A DNA stretch of 64,000 nt from Sapria himalayana. Its lineage: Eukaryota > Streptophyta > Magnoliopsida > Malpighiales > Rafflesiaceae. Below the pieces are notes generated by a model, which saw only the letters and a program-made list of their open reading frames with translations, made no database searches and had not been told where the DNA came from. Where the stretch lies: contig JAREIK010005987.1 of NCBI GenBank assembly GCA_029783825.1, positions 62,001-126,000 on the forward strand, given 5' to 3'. Positions 15,747-26,800 of the stretch are shown in pieces. Each line of letters starts with the position of its first letter. Positions within the stretch are counted from its first letter, which is position 1. The translations under genes were made by a program, and so were the position numbers.

Positions 15747-16845
15747 AGATAGAGAGATAAATAATTAGGCCGATAAGTAGATAGCTAGAAAGATAGATAA
15801 TAGATAGATAGATAGATAGATAGATAGTCTGATAGACAAATTGATAGATAGCTAGATAGACACATTGACAGATAGATAGTTAGATAGATAGAAAGATTGA
15901 TAGAAAGTTAAATAGATAGACTAATATACTAATAGACTGATTGATAGTTAAAGAGTTAGGTAGTTATACAAATAGATATATAGACAAATAGATAGATAGA
16001 TAGCTATACAGATTGGCTAATCGAAAGATAAATTGATAGATAGATAGACAAATATAATTATAGACATATAGATAAAAAATTAAATAAATAGATAGATAGA
16101 TAGACAAATAGACTTATAGAAAGATTAAAAGATAGATAGAAAGTTAGATAGATAGATAAAAAGAAAAAATAAAGTTAGTCAGATAAAAAAAATAGGTAGA
16201 TAGGGAGATGGATATAAAGGCAGATATACATATAAACAAATAGTAATATATATGGATAGATAGATAGACTAATCAATAACCAAAAAGATAGATGTATAGA
16301 TAGATAGATAGATAGCCAGAAAGATAGATAGATAGACAAACAGACAGATAGATAGATAGGAAGATAGATATAATGATAGATAAATAGATAGACTATTAGA
16401 TTGATTGTTCGATTGATAGTTAAATAGTTAGATAGTTAGTAAAATAGATATATAGAAAATAGACAAATTGACATATAGACTAATGTACAAATAGATAGAA
16501 AAATAGGTAGACAGGTAGATAGGTAGATAGATAGATAGAAATATATATAGATAGAAAGATATATATATTGACTAATAGACTGATGGATTGAAACAAAATT
16601 AGATAGTTAGGAAGATATACAGATAGAAAGATATATAGTTTGAAAATTACAAAGATATAAAATTTGGTAATTAGAGATTCATACAAAAAGACAAATAGAT
16701 AAATATACAAATAGAAAAATAGATAGATAGACAGATAGATTTATTGATTGACATATAGATAGATAGATAGATACATAGATATATAGATAGATAGATAGAT
16801 AAAAAGATAGATAGGTAGATAGACAGATAGAAAAATAGATTTTAG

Positions 16846-16861
16846 ATATATATATATATAT

Positions 16862-16905
<44 letters not shown>
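16846..16905. repeat. (TA)n tract near the array edge
   Basis: About 60 bp of alternating TA interrupted once by taga, about 100 bp before the CACTA terminus at 17000. Nothing in it suggests a function. Confidence 0.85.
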
Positions 16906-16909
<4 letters not shown>

Positions 16910-16999
16910 ATGTAGATATATAGGCAGATAGAAAGATAGACATATAGATAGATAAATAGATTAATAGATATACTATTATATAGATAGTCAAATATATAT

Positions 17000-17535
17000 C
17001 ACTATAAAAAAAATCTAAAATAGAATAATGATGGATTATTGACCGAAGTTTTCCAAAACTAATGTGCTCATCACAAAAAATTAATGTTCAAAAAATTTCC
17101 TATCAAAAAATTTTTAATGACGTAAAATTCCCTAGCTAAATTTATTTTTTCCCTTGCTAATTTTGATCATATTTTAGATTTACTGAAAAGTCCCTAGCTA
17201 AATTAGCGATGGAAAAATCCCTAGCTATTTTCATTCCAAAATTATTTTTACTGCTTTATTTTTTTAAAACAAAATTGATTACATATTTTTAAGTTTTTAT
17301 ATTAAATTAAATAAAAACATAAACTATAAACCATAATTTATAATTAACAAAATATAAAAGCAATTAATAAATTTTTTTGATACTATATATTAAATTGTTA
17401 AAACAAAAACATAACAAAATTTTATTACATCTTCATCAATACATCTAACGACATTGCATAAAGCATAATCTATTCATGAAATTGATGTTCCTTTCTCTCC
17501 CCTAGCTCCTCTGGTCACCAATGAAGAAATCATAG
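17000..17535 (-). mobile_element. Reversed CACTA 3' terminus with subterminal repeats
   Basis: After the CACTA end come copies of tccctagctaaatt, ttagcgatgg and ccctagctattttcattcc, the subterminal words of this family. Then comes a stretch (17415-17525) whose reverse complement matches 24118-24240 almost base for base and also matches 46640-46760 and 47950-48085. Read on the - strand, the order conserved tail, CCCTAGCT repeats, CACTA end is the same as at the 3' end of the element ending at 48680. Subterminal repeats of CACTA elements are known transposase-binding regions; binding here is inferred. Confidence 0.8.
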
Positions 17536-18360
17536 CCATATTTTTGTATCACACCTTCCTAAGATAAAAAAACATAAACAAAAAATAATGACCCACCTCA
17601 AGTCTAGATTTTGATAATTTATTGCTGAATAATGAAAATGATCCACCTTGGCACGAACATGAACCATCGTATTGAACATGAAGGCTTCAAAAAATGAAGG
17701 AGCCCCAATTGGAGTGATCATCATCTTCTACCAGCAGAATCCTTCTTTTAATTATTGTTTTATTTAAAGAAAAAAATGCAAAACAAGACTATTGTTTTCC
17801 ACTTTAATAAGAAGCACATGCAAAGCATGCCTGAAAAGCAAGAGTATACACTCATATTTTAAAATTATTAGAAATGATAATTTTAATATGAACTAGACAT
17901 TTTCAAGATTTTCAAACTTCTGAACATAGCTTTCTACCATTATCCCAATAAATCAAACCTAAGAATGGATGTAGTGAGACCAATGTGAGGTGGAAATCAT
18001 ACCCAAATAAGATTCTGGATCATGTTAGGTCATTAGGAGTAACCTTAAATTTTTATTGGTGTCCATTATATATAACTATATCTACAATAAGTATAAAGAC
18101 ATGCTTCAGAAACTTAATATCCATTCATATCATTCATCTCATTCATACATGTTTTTTTGGATATTGTATGAATCTTTATCATTTTCCTAAATATTTTAGG
18201 AACTTAAAATTAATTTTTTCAACCTTAATGTATATTTATTGTATTTTTATAAGTTTGTATTAATCATTAAGCTTTAATATGTTTAGGGTTTGTATTTTTG
18301 TTTCACTTAATAACATTTAACTAAATTTGATTTTAATATAATGTTCATTTGTTAAAATAT
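17536..18360. other. No recognised gene; AT-rich unique sequence
   Basis: Low-copy-looking AT-rich sequence. A 65-codon frame on the - strand (17530-17724) has codons less biased than its surroundings and starts just upstream of the conserved tail, so it may be an exon remnant of a transposon gene. I do not recognise its product, and it has no family motif that I can name. Confidence 0.5.
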
Positions 18361-18361
18361 A

Positions 18362-19250
18362 AGAACATATAACTATAAATAATTATCTTTGACTATATGT
18401 ATAACTATAAATATTTCACATAACTACAATTTTAAAATATAATTAACAACATATATTTAATATACATTTTTATATATTAGTATATAAAAATATATTTTAC
18501 CATATATATACCTATAGATAACTATATGAATACATATATAAAATTATATGAAAAAATATATATAGCTACATGTATAAATAAAAATATAACTATACGTGTA
18601 AATATATGTATAACCACATATAATTAAATGTGTAATTACATGTGTAACAACATACGACATTATTTTTAATTATATGTGTATAACTATATATAAATATTTG
18701 TATAGATATATAACACTATATAATTAAATACAACTATATTTGTAACTATGTATACATATATGTAAATTTATATATTTATTTATAACTTTATATATTTATG
18801 TATAATTATTTAAAAATATTTATAGCTATATATACTATATGTATAATAACATATAACTATAAATAATTATATCTTATTATATGTATAACTATAAAAGCTT
18901 TATACATAACTTAATTTAAATATATAATTTACAACTTATATTTAATATACATTTGTATATATTAGTATATAAAAATGTATTTTATTATATCTATACCTAT
19001 ACATAACTATATGTATAATTATATAAAATTATAAAAAATATATATATATACTTACAAGTATAAATATAAGTATAACTATACGCGTAACTATATGTATAAC
19101 TACATGTAACTATATTTATAATTACATGTATAACAACATACAACATTATGTTTAACTATATGTTTATAAATATATATAAATATTTGTATAAATATATAAC
19201 ACTCTATATAATTAAATATAACTATATTTGTAACTATCTATACATATATG

Positions 19251-19253
<3 letters not shown>
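18362..19253 (+). repeat. TAACTATA-type satellite, about 484-bp unit, two copies
   Basis: Two head-to-tail copies start at acatataactataaataatta (18365 and 18849, offset 484). Each unit is itself built from short tataactatatgtata words. The same unit, with the same internal word order (cattttatatattagtata, actatacgtgtaac, catacaacatta, taaatatttgtata), recurs inside the CACTA elements at 38030-38905 and 56700-57440. It is therefore a component of this transposon family rather than a random AT stretch. Confidence 0.85.

Positions 19254-19335
<82 letters not shown>
19254..19335 (+). repeat. (TA)n(TG)n alternating tract
   Basis: 82 bp of uninterrupted purine-pyrimidine alternation: TA repeats passing directly into TG repeats. 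It sits at the end of the TAACTATA satellite. Such sequence is prone to unusual DNA conformations and to slippage. Confidence 0.92.
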
Positions 19336-19337
<2 letters not shown>

Positions 19338-19379
19338 ATAACTTTGTATACATTTATGTATAACTACTTATAATTACTT

Positions 19380-19815
19380 GGAGCTATGGATCAAAACAAA
19401 ACAGCCTTAGAAATCAGGTATGATTTGGATGATAGCTATCATACACTACTTTCTTTTTCCTTATAAAACTAATGAATGCTGATAAAATATTCATAAAATT
19501 TGAAACTTGTAATCATATCACAATGTTCCTATAATAATGAGAGTAATATAAGCTCCAATTTGTTTAACAATTTACATCCTCAATTCATTGGGTACACTCA
19601 GACAAAGCTACATGAGTTGGTAATGAAATCATACAAATATCATGAGATTGCTGCTACTCAAAATGAGGTATTGGAGCTATATATCAATGCAAACCTATCT
19701 CAAAAATCAAGTATGATTTTTATGATAGCCAACACATACTGCTTTCTTTTTTCCTTATTAAACTAATGAATGGTGAAGAAATGTTCATAAAATTTGAAAC
19801 ATGTAATCATATTAG
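19380..19815 (+). repeat. Tandem duplication with exon-like unit
   Basis: The stretch beginning ggagctatggatcaa (19380) is repeated at 19673, ggagctatatatcaa, with an offset of 293 bp. The copies share aaatca(g/a)gtatgattt, gatagc, ttcttttt, ttaaactaatgaatg, ttcataaaatttgaaac and tgtaatcatat. In both, the ggagctat part runs into a plausible splice donor (GTATG). An 88-codon frame on the + strand (19500-19766) spans the middle. I do not recognise the product; it may be the remnant of a transposon exon. Confidence 0.65.
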
Positions 19816-19984
19816 GTTCGCTATTATGTTTCTTTCATGGCTGATATATGAACTTCTTTAGACTATTATGCATTTCTATTTAATATTACTTATCATCTAG
19901 TTTGTGCTTTGCTTATTCACTTGATATCTACATGAAAACATCCAATATGTAGACAAGTAATTTTACACGTGGAACTTGATTGAG

Positions 19985-20340
19985 TATATATGTACGTGTA
20001 TGCTATAGTGCATATTTACATATATTATATGTACTTATACATATATACTAGTATATATGTATAAGTATTTACTAGTATATATGTACATACTTGTACATAT
20101 ATACATTGTAGTGTAAATGTACATACATGTACATATATACTATATTGTATATGTATACAGGTATATATGCACATATACACTGTAATGTATGTGTACATTT
20201 ACTGAGTATATATGTATATATAAATACTTGTACATATATACCATTATATATGTACATATACATATATACCAGTGTATACATATATACTGCAATATATGTA
20301 TAAGTACATATATACAATAGTATATATGTACAAATATTTT
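19985..20340. repeat. Palindromic TACATATATACT/AGTATATATGTA cluster
   Basis: Some 350 bp built from tandem near-palindromes of the form tacatatatact-N-agtatatatgta. The words occur in both orientations because each unit is self-complementary. The same words form the palindrome at 23814-23895 and reappear at 22743-22860, 24721-24780, 46300-46470 and 47600-47830. Confidence 0.8.
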
Positions 20341-20489
20341 ACAGTTTTATATATTTATGACAAAGTTTTGCAAAATCATGACATAGAGTTTTTAGTGAAG
20401 TAGAATTTAGCATGGTTTGCATAAAATTACAATTTTACAAGGTTTGTAGTAATCTAAAACTCTTCATTTGTTATATATGCTACTAAACT

Positions 20490-20800
20490 ATATGTGAATA
20501 CCTATATATAAATATTTGTATAACTATATAAAATTCTCCATAATTAAATATAAGTATATTTGAAAGTATGTATACATATATGTATATATATGTAAATATA
20601 TATATTTGTTTATAACATTGTATATATTTATGTATAACTACATATAACTTCTTATATGAATATATCTATATATAACTATATGTTTAACTATATATAACAT
20701 ATTTATAACTATATATACTATATGTATAATAACATATAAATATAAATATTTGTATCTTAGTATACGTATAACTATAAAAATTTTTACATTTAGATTAGGG
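20490..20800 (+). repeat. Third, partial TAACTATA satellite copy
   Basis: The sequence resumes the word order of 18362-19253 (taaatatttgtataactatat, attaaatataagtatattt, tgtatacatatatgta, taacatataaatataaat), ending near 20790. It is separated from the first two copies by about 1.1 kb of other sequence, so insertion or duplication split the satellite. Confidence 0.7.
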
Positions 20801-21770
20801 ATTACTCAGATATAAGAATAACAAAGTAAAATTTATGATTACTTAAAAAGTTTATTTAAATATTAAGAAATTAAGTATTTTTGTTTAATGAAATTATGAT
20901 TATGAAGTATCTGAAGATGATATCTTTTTAATTCAAATAAGTTACAGGTAAGTGATAGGTTGGTTTGTCGAATATGAGTCTTTATACCCTGTTAAAATAC
21001 TTTGACATCAATTATTATTCTACTTCTTTTAGAGGATATGAAGAATCTAGATGCATTGAGTTTGCAAAAATTATATAAAATTTTTTCGTGATATCTAAAA
21101 TGTCTCGTGATTTGCTGATCTTTACTATGTTTAGTGTATAATAATATATATCGTATTTATGATTGTGAATATTATTTTAGATAGGAAAATTAAATTACAA
21201 TCAATATTTTTGAAAATTTGTTATGATAGAAAGATTAAGATAATACATAGATGAGCCTTCAAAATCAAATCCATACATTACAACAAAATACATATGATGA
21301 TGTATATGATAAAATTTAAAGCTGTACAAATCATAACAATTAGATTGAAAAAGATTTTATAATTTGAATCATTTTATGACTTTATAATTTGTAATATTTT
21401 TTATGTTTTAGTTTAATTTTGAAAGATAATGTTACCATATTTTATTTAATAAGTATTAATTATAATTTTAAATTAAATAATTTGTTAATATTTTTTTAAT
21501 TCATAATTTTAAATAATTTATATACTTGGTATGTATGTATATATTTTGTATTTACATTATGTATACATGTATTAACACAATAATTTCTATCTATATACAA
21601 TGTTTATATGTATATATTCAATATGAGTGTATATACACATTGTATGTACATTCAATATACATTATGTATATATTTTGTATATTGTAATAAACAATAATTA
21701 TATTATGTCTATATATAGATACACATAACAATTAACACATCTATGTTATGTATAATATATTGATATAATG
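20800..21770. other. No gene seen; AT-rich
   Basis: AT-rich sequence with scattered words resembling the TAACTATA family near 21530-21700. No reading frame, RNA gene or terminal repeat that I can support. Confidence 0.5.
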
Positions 21771-21970
21771 CTGCAATCATGCTCAGCATTTGCCGCCTGC
21801 ACTGTATAGGAGACATGGCCCATAAAAGTCTAGGGTCCAGAGCCTGGGTCCTTGTGAAGTGGACAAGGTACCATGGACAGGCCCTGACGAGGGCATGCAT
21901 GGCTTTCCTGGTTCAAACCTAGGCTATTCTAGGTTCGCCATGTGCCAGGTCACGCAATAGCCATTCTCAT
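21771..21970. other. GC-richer island of unknown origin
   Basis: About 200 bp near 50 percent GC in a surrounding of roughly 20-25 percent. It contains ggttcaaacct at 21911-21921, close to a tRNA-type B box, but no convincing A box at the usual spacing. It could be part of a SINE, a LINE 3' end or a captured host fragment. I cannot decide between these, and no long reading frame runs across it. Confidence 0.4.
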
Positions 21971-22742
21971 CACAATTGTAGGCAAAGATTTTAATAAGAC
22001 CTATCTGGACTATCTTAATTTCATTTTTCTATGAAGTTTGAGGTGATGAATATATATAATATTCATTATATTTATTGCACAATTTTAATTTATGTATTTT
22101 TTTTCACTTGTATATAGTCTATGTAGTGTAGTGCTTATATTGATGGCATGCTCCAAACACTTTTACTTTTGTTCTTTAAAAAAAACATCAGGTGTCTTGG
22201 GGCAGTCTCCAACATGTTAGCTGAAATGATGGTGGTGGTGGCGGCATTATCACTTTTATTTTGCCCGCTTTCATATCATGTTCAATAATATAAATACATG
22301 CATTTAGGTGCCTCATTCCTAATGCAACCAAACCAATAAAAGAGACCAAGTACAAAGCCACACAGAAGAAGAAATACATGATGAAAATTTATCTTTGAGA
22401 GCATGTTAGATTTATAAGATAGAAAGCATGTTGTGATTGAATTATCATCAAGGTCATTAAAGATTGTATTATTTTGTTTTGGCACGTATTGTTTTTTTGT
22501 TTTGTTTTGGAAGATAAAAATTCTGTTTTTCTGGGCATGTACTGTTCTGATTTTCACTGGGCGACTTTTTTTATTTTCTATTTGTCAATTAGTTTTCGTA
22601 AAGTTTGAAGCCTATGTAATTTGTTAATGATACTAGGTCTCTACTTACCATGTAGAGTTGGATGTTCTTGTAGTGCAATACTGGGCCTCATGTGCTATAT
22701 TTTGTGGTGTGCTGATCTTTATTTTCAGTCATGTGGTGCATA

Positions 22743-22860
22743 ACATGCACTGTATATGTACAAATACCAAGTATATAAGTATGAATATACTTGGTATATA
22801 CATAAGTATATACTGAGTATATATGTAGAAATATAATGAGTATGTACATAAGTGGGTGCA
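22743..22860. repeat. Palindromic AGTATATA repeats
   Basis: Contains caagtatataagtatgaatatacttg, an inverted repeat, and gagtatatatgta words of the same type as the 19985-20340 cluster. Confidence 0.65.
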
Positions 22861-22908
22861 TATATTTATTTGTAGACATGTATATATTGTCATACATGCA
22901 CGCCCATT

Positions 22909-22945
22909 CACACACACACACACACACGCGCGCGCGTGCGTGCAT
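22909..22945 (+). repeat. (CA)n(CG)n alternating tract
   Basis: 37 bp of strict purine-pyrimidine alternation: CA repeats, then five CG steps, then TGCGTGCAT. CG runs of this kind are rare in AT-rich methylated plant repeats because of CpG loss, so the tract may be recent. It is a candidate Z-DNA-forming sequence. Confidence 0.9.
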
Positions 22946-23461
22946 TTGAATATATAATTGCTCAGGCTGGTTTAGTCATCATCATGCATTACGTACCATT
23001 CCAGGTCATAAAAGTCATGAATATTAGACCTTTCCCAAACTGTGGCATAAAGATATTTCTTATCTAGGCCAGCCAGGCAGCCATAGGTTGGTCTTAAATC
23101 TTTTAGTAATTCTGTAGATATGTAATTATCACATGGTGCATAGTGTATGTATGAGGAAATAAGTTTTCTTGCGGTAGACACTACAATGATTAGTTATAAT
23201 TGTACTATGTATTAGGATGATGATAATGATGCTCGTGTAGTCTTATGTAAGTTTATTACATCTCACAAAACTATATTCAATTGAAAGGAAAAATGTATCA
23301 TTACCTGATTTTTATAGGCCGCGAGTGCCAAGAGGAATATCAGGTCTTGTTTAGGGAGAAGTAGCTCACCGCCACCTCAAAAACTAGATCAATCTCAAAA
23401 TGAGGGATTGGTAGAGAAGTTCATCAGTCGAGCATCATGGCCATTCCCACTTTAATTATCA

Positions 23462-23760
23462 ATGGTAGCTAGCGGCAGTAGCTGCTATGGTAGTGGCAGT
23501 AGCTACTATGGCAGCAGTAGCAGCGGCAGCAGCGGCAGCAACAGCGGCAGAAGCGGCAGCAATGACAGCAACACAGCAGCAGCAACAACAATAGTAGGAG
23601 CAGCAATAGTGGTGCTGGTAAGAGCAGCAGCAGCGGTGGCTACAGCAAGGGCAGTGGAACCAACAATGGTAGCAATGGCAGCTGCAGTAGAGGCAGCGGC
23701 AGTAGCAGCAACAAGAGCATTAGTAGCAGCTGCAGCGGCTGCAGAAATAGTAGCAGCAAA
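23462..23760 (+). repeat. GC-rich GCA/GGC trinucleotide tract
   Basis: About 300 bp of gcagcggcagtagcag-type trinucleotide variants, around 55 percent GC in AT-rich surroundings. All three + frames stay open (alanine-, serine/glycine- and glutamine-rich), so the frames present here are no evidence for a protein. It is followed at once by a palindrome and the conserved tail, the same order as at 45893-46760 and 47040-48085 in the full-length CACTA element. Confidence 0.88.
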
Positions 23761-23813
23761 TGTTGTATATACGTATGTATATACACACATATATTACTAT
23801 AATATTTGTACAT

Positions 23814-23895
23814 ATAATACTACAGCATTATATGTACATATATACTGAGTATATACGTACTCAGTATATATGTACATATAATACTATAGTAATAT
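23814..23895. repeat. Palindrome with 25-bp perfect arms
   Basis: Arms 23827-23851 and 23858-23882 are exact reverse complements around a 6-base loop (tatacg). With a few mismatches the arms extend to about 38 bp each (23814-23895). The arm centre reads actgagta / tactcagt. A diverged version lies at the same place in the two module copies of the element at 33017-48680 (about 46321-46420 and 47619-47700). Confidence 0.92.
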
Positions 23896-24049
23896 ATGAT
23901 AATATACACTATAGTATATATGAACATATATACTATAGTATTATATATTTATCAAAACATAACTTTTTTTATTTGTTTTTTTTGATTTTATTCACTTATT
24001 TAAATTTCCTACTGCTATGGTACCTCTTTGTTCTCCATATGAAGTTTGT

Positions 24050-24240
24050 ATAAGTGAGGGTTTTTTTACTAGACATGATACACCGTGACTCGGACAGATT
24101 TGTAGCAGCTGAAAGATGGTGATCGGAGGAGCTGAGGATGAGAAAGCAACATCAATGCACAGATAGATTATACTTTATACACTATCGAAAGATACATTGA
24201 TGAATGAGATGTAATAAAATTTTGTTATGTCATTGTTTTA
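24050..24240 (+). repeat. Conserved 3' module tail
   Basis: This stretch (gactcggacag, gatggtgatcggaggagc, gagaaagcaacatcaatg, agattatactttata, ttgatgaatgagatgtaataaaatttt) is also present at 46600-46760, 47930-48085 and, reversed, at 17415-17525. One copy (46516-46734) keeps an open frame ending GDRRSSRRESNINA...RYID and stop; the copy here has in-frame stops. It may be a terminal exon with its 3' UTR or a non-coding transposon module. Confidence 0.8.
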
Positions 24241-24777
24241 AATATGTAAGACAAGGATTACTTAGATTTTAGTTATTCAAAATTATTGTTCTAATAATTT
24301 ATTCATCATTTTGTATTGCACATTAGCATGGTGGAGTGCTCGTTTTTTTCTATGTTCAAGATTCCTATTTATATTTTCATGGTTACTGCTACAAATGATC
24401 AGCGTCAATTTCATCTGCTAGTTCTTTTGTTAGACTGTCAACTCATGCATGGCAGCACAAAGAAATCCCCTTATAAGCCTTAGGACTGATAGAGAGTTCT
24501 GGTTACGTGGAGGCAAGATGTGAACTTTGATGCCCCAAGCCTGGCTTGTGGCTCATATTCCAAGTTTTTCTCTACGATTTTTTAGAGATATTTTCCAAAA
24601 TTTAAATATTCTTCATATTTCTTATTTATGTTGATAACAAAGTTTTGTTCAACCTTTGTGAAGTATAAATGGGATAATACTAATTTGTTGTAGTTTTGTG
24701 TCATTTGAGGCTATGTGATTATATATATGTACGTATAATACTACAGTATATACGTACATATATACTGTAGCATATAA
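24241..24777. other. Unassigned sequence with short palindrome
   Basis: No gene seen. 24721-24780 carries tatatgtacgtataatactacagtatatacgtacatata, again the palindromic word family. The stretch 24440-24560 is slightly GC-richer and unrecognised. Confidence 0.5.
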
Positions 24778-25462
24778 AAAACTTTTAAAAAATATAATTA
24801 ATACAAAATTTGAAATTTTGAAATATAAAAAAAATATAAAAAATATCATAAAAGTTAAAAAAAATAAATTAATATTTAATAATAAATACATATATGTTTG
24901 CCCCTACTAAAATTTATAAGAATTAAACAATTGAGTAATATTTTTTCTATTAACTTTTAACATTCAGTCTTTATTAAAATAATTAATATAACTTTCTTTA
25001 ATTATCTTATCACTTTAAGTAATTTTTTGAATTTTAAAAATTATAAATGATATCAAATAATATGAAATTTTATGCCTTTAAAATTATTACATATTATCTT
25101 CATAAAAATTAATATGATGAATTCTTAAAAAATTATAATCATAAAATATAAATAAATATATATTTTTTAATATTAAGAGTATTTTATAACTCTTGGGAGA
25201 GTGGATAGAAGACAAATCATCTTTTCATGTATGTCTCATTATATCATGTTTGTTAATTTTATAAGTATTTGATATTTTTTTATAAGGCTAAACATATATT
25301 TCTTTTAATTTGTTTATATATTTATTGGCTAATTAATATCATAATAAAAAATTGTAAGGGGTATATTTTGTATTTGTACCTTGTTACAAATACAAGGTAC
25401 AAATACTTGAGTTAAAAATAAATGAGTCTTTTTGATAGTAAAAAAATAAATGAGTATTTTTG

Positions 25463-25506
<44 letters not shown>

Positions 25507-26050
25507 AATTTAATGTTTTTATGATTACAAATATAAATATTTTGGAAATATATATAATTTGTTATTTAATGTTTATTTTGTCGAGACTAAGTCCTCTATC
25601 TTTCTTCCAACATTTTCGAAGAATAAGCGACGTAATTACTCCACATTCCTCCATTCTTTTCTTGACACCGACGTAACATAAACATATTCGAATTAAGCGA
25701 TAATTTGTTATTGATTTGAGCTACATTTTCTACCCTAATTATTCATCGATTATCTTAATGCGTATTGATTCTGTTAATTTTTTTTCTGAAATTATTCTTC
25801 TTTAATCGTATACATTAATTTAATAATACTTATTGTGATACATTCCTAATGCATTTTTGTTGTCTTGGGTAGTAGGTATGCTAATATAAATTTACTTTAA
25901 TTATACTTTTTTTAATACATATTCTGTTAATTTAATTATACTTTTTTATAAATACATATTCTGTTAATTTAATTATAATTGGATTGCTTATATAAACTTA
26001 ATCATATATAACACTAAATGGGTGTTTTGTGTTGGGCAGTGTGTATATAA
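24778..26050 (+). mobile_element. CACTA 5' internal segment, forward orientation
   Basis: Collinear with 34290-35230 of the full-length CACTA element: shared words include aaaacttttaaa, tttgaaattttgaaatata, aataaattaatattta, agcttttaacatt, gtattttataa, aatcatcttttcat, ataaggctaa and cattattcatcgatta. The block near 25620-25700 (tcctccattcttttcttgacaccgacg) matches the GC-richer block at 34900-35000 that precedes the transposase gene and may be part of a transcript leader. Its forward orientation conflicts with the reversed 3' end at 17000. Confidence 0.75.
25370..25406. repeat. Perfect 14-bp inverted repeat
   Basis: Arms 25370-25383 (gtatttgtaccttg) and 25393-25406 (caaggtacaaatac) with a 9-base loop. 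No poly-T follows. It may be the target-site footprint or the ends of a very small foldback. The matching part of the full-length element (around 34740) lacks it, so it arose after the copies diverged. Confidence 0.85.
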
Positions 26051-26148
26051 CACATAAATATATAAGTGTATTTTATTATATTTATAACTATAATAATAGT
26101 TCACATAAACATAACTATATATAAATATAACAATATATAAATATATAA

Positions 26149-26184
<36 letters not shown>

Positions 26185-26800
26185 CATAATTTTATATATG
26201 ATACATTCAATATACATGTCGTGTATTTCAGATATAATTAGTAGTATACATATAACATTATATACATATTTTACACAAATAAAGATATTTTGACTTTATG
26301 ATAGGATTTTAATAATGTATATTTGAAATTTGTAAGCCATCATTATGAAATACTCGTCTAATAAATTTGCATTATGCAAATATCTATTATTCCATAATGC
26401 CTTGCCTACCCAATAAGTATAATAAAATTAATATTTGTAAACTATAATTTATACATGACTTTATGTATAGGGAAAACCACACACTCTTATAAAAATGTAA
26501 GAGTGTATTTAATATCTGTAAATTTAAAGTATAGTCACATTAATATCAGTTAATGTCAAATTAACATCTGTAAATATTTATTGATCGATTTTCAATTAGT
26601 TCAAATAAAATTGTAATAGGCTTTATGTATACTGATACTAATTTACAAGACATTTAAATACATGTATATATTTGACTATATTTTAATTACAATGTTTAAT
26701 TAAATGCCGCATAGGCTCCCTTATAAATGCCCTAGCATTGACTACAGTATGATATATATTTGATTAAAATATATAAGATATCCAGCACATCTGACATAGA
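26051..26800. other. AT-rich, no gene; small hairpin
   Basis: TAACTATA-like words at 26080-26150 pass into a (TA)n tract at 26158-26184. A perfect 9-bp inverted repeat (acactctta / taagagtgt, 26481-26489 and 26498-26506) has an 8-base loop. No coding signal seen. Confidence 0.6.

Larger units (their letters stand above)
1..16999 (+). repeat. Degenerate GATA tetranucleotide array, block A
   Basis: The whole 17 kb consists of GATA units on the + strand mixed with one-step variants (GACA, AATA, TATA, GAAA, CATA, GATT). The four-base rhythm is largely kept, so most decay is by substitution rather than indel. Runs of perfect GATA are short. The - strand reads TATC, which codes tyrosine-leucine-serine-isoleucine in every frame and has no stop, so long spurious reading frames appear there. 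No gene, tRNA or transposon is seen inside this block. It ends where a CACTA terminus begins at 17000. GATA arrays are known in plants, often in heterochromatin, but this block's chromosomal position cannot be told from the sequence. Confidence 0.97.

Noticed and set aside
26..16710. Dozens of long - strand frames rich in tyrosine, leucine, serine and isoleucine (up to 237 codons here, 292 codons at 51865-52743)
   Set aside because: TATC repeats have no stop in any frame and give this peptide automatically. The frames overlap each other in different phases, and no domain, start context or codon bias supports them.
1..16999. CRISPR array
   Set aside because: Repeats are 4-bp units without spacers, in a plant context.
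21771..21970. tRNA gene or SINE from the ggttcaaacct word
   Set aside because: No A box at suitable spacing, no cloverleaf and no poly-A or poly-T tail seen.
25370..25406. Intrinsic terminator from the 14-bp inverted repeat
   Set aside because: Plant nuclear context, no adjacent transcript and no T run; kept as a plain inverted repeat.
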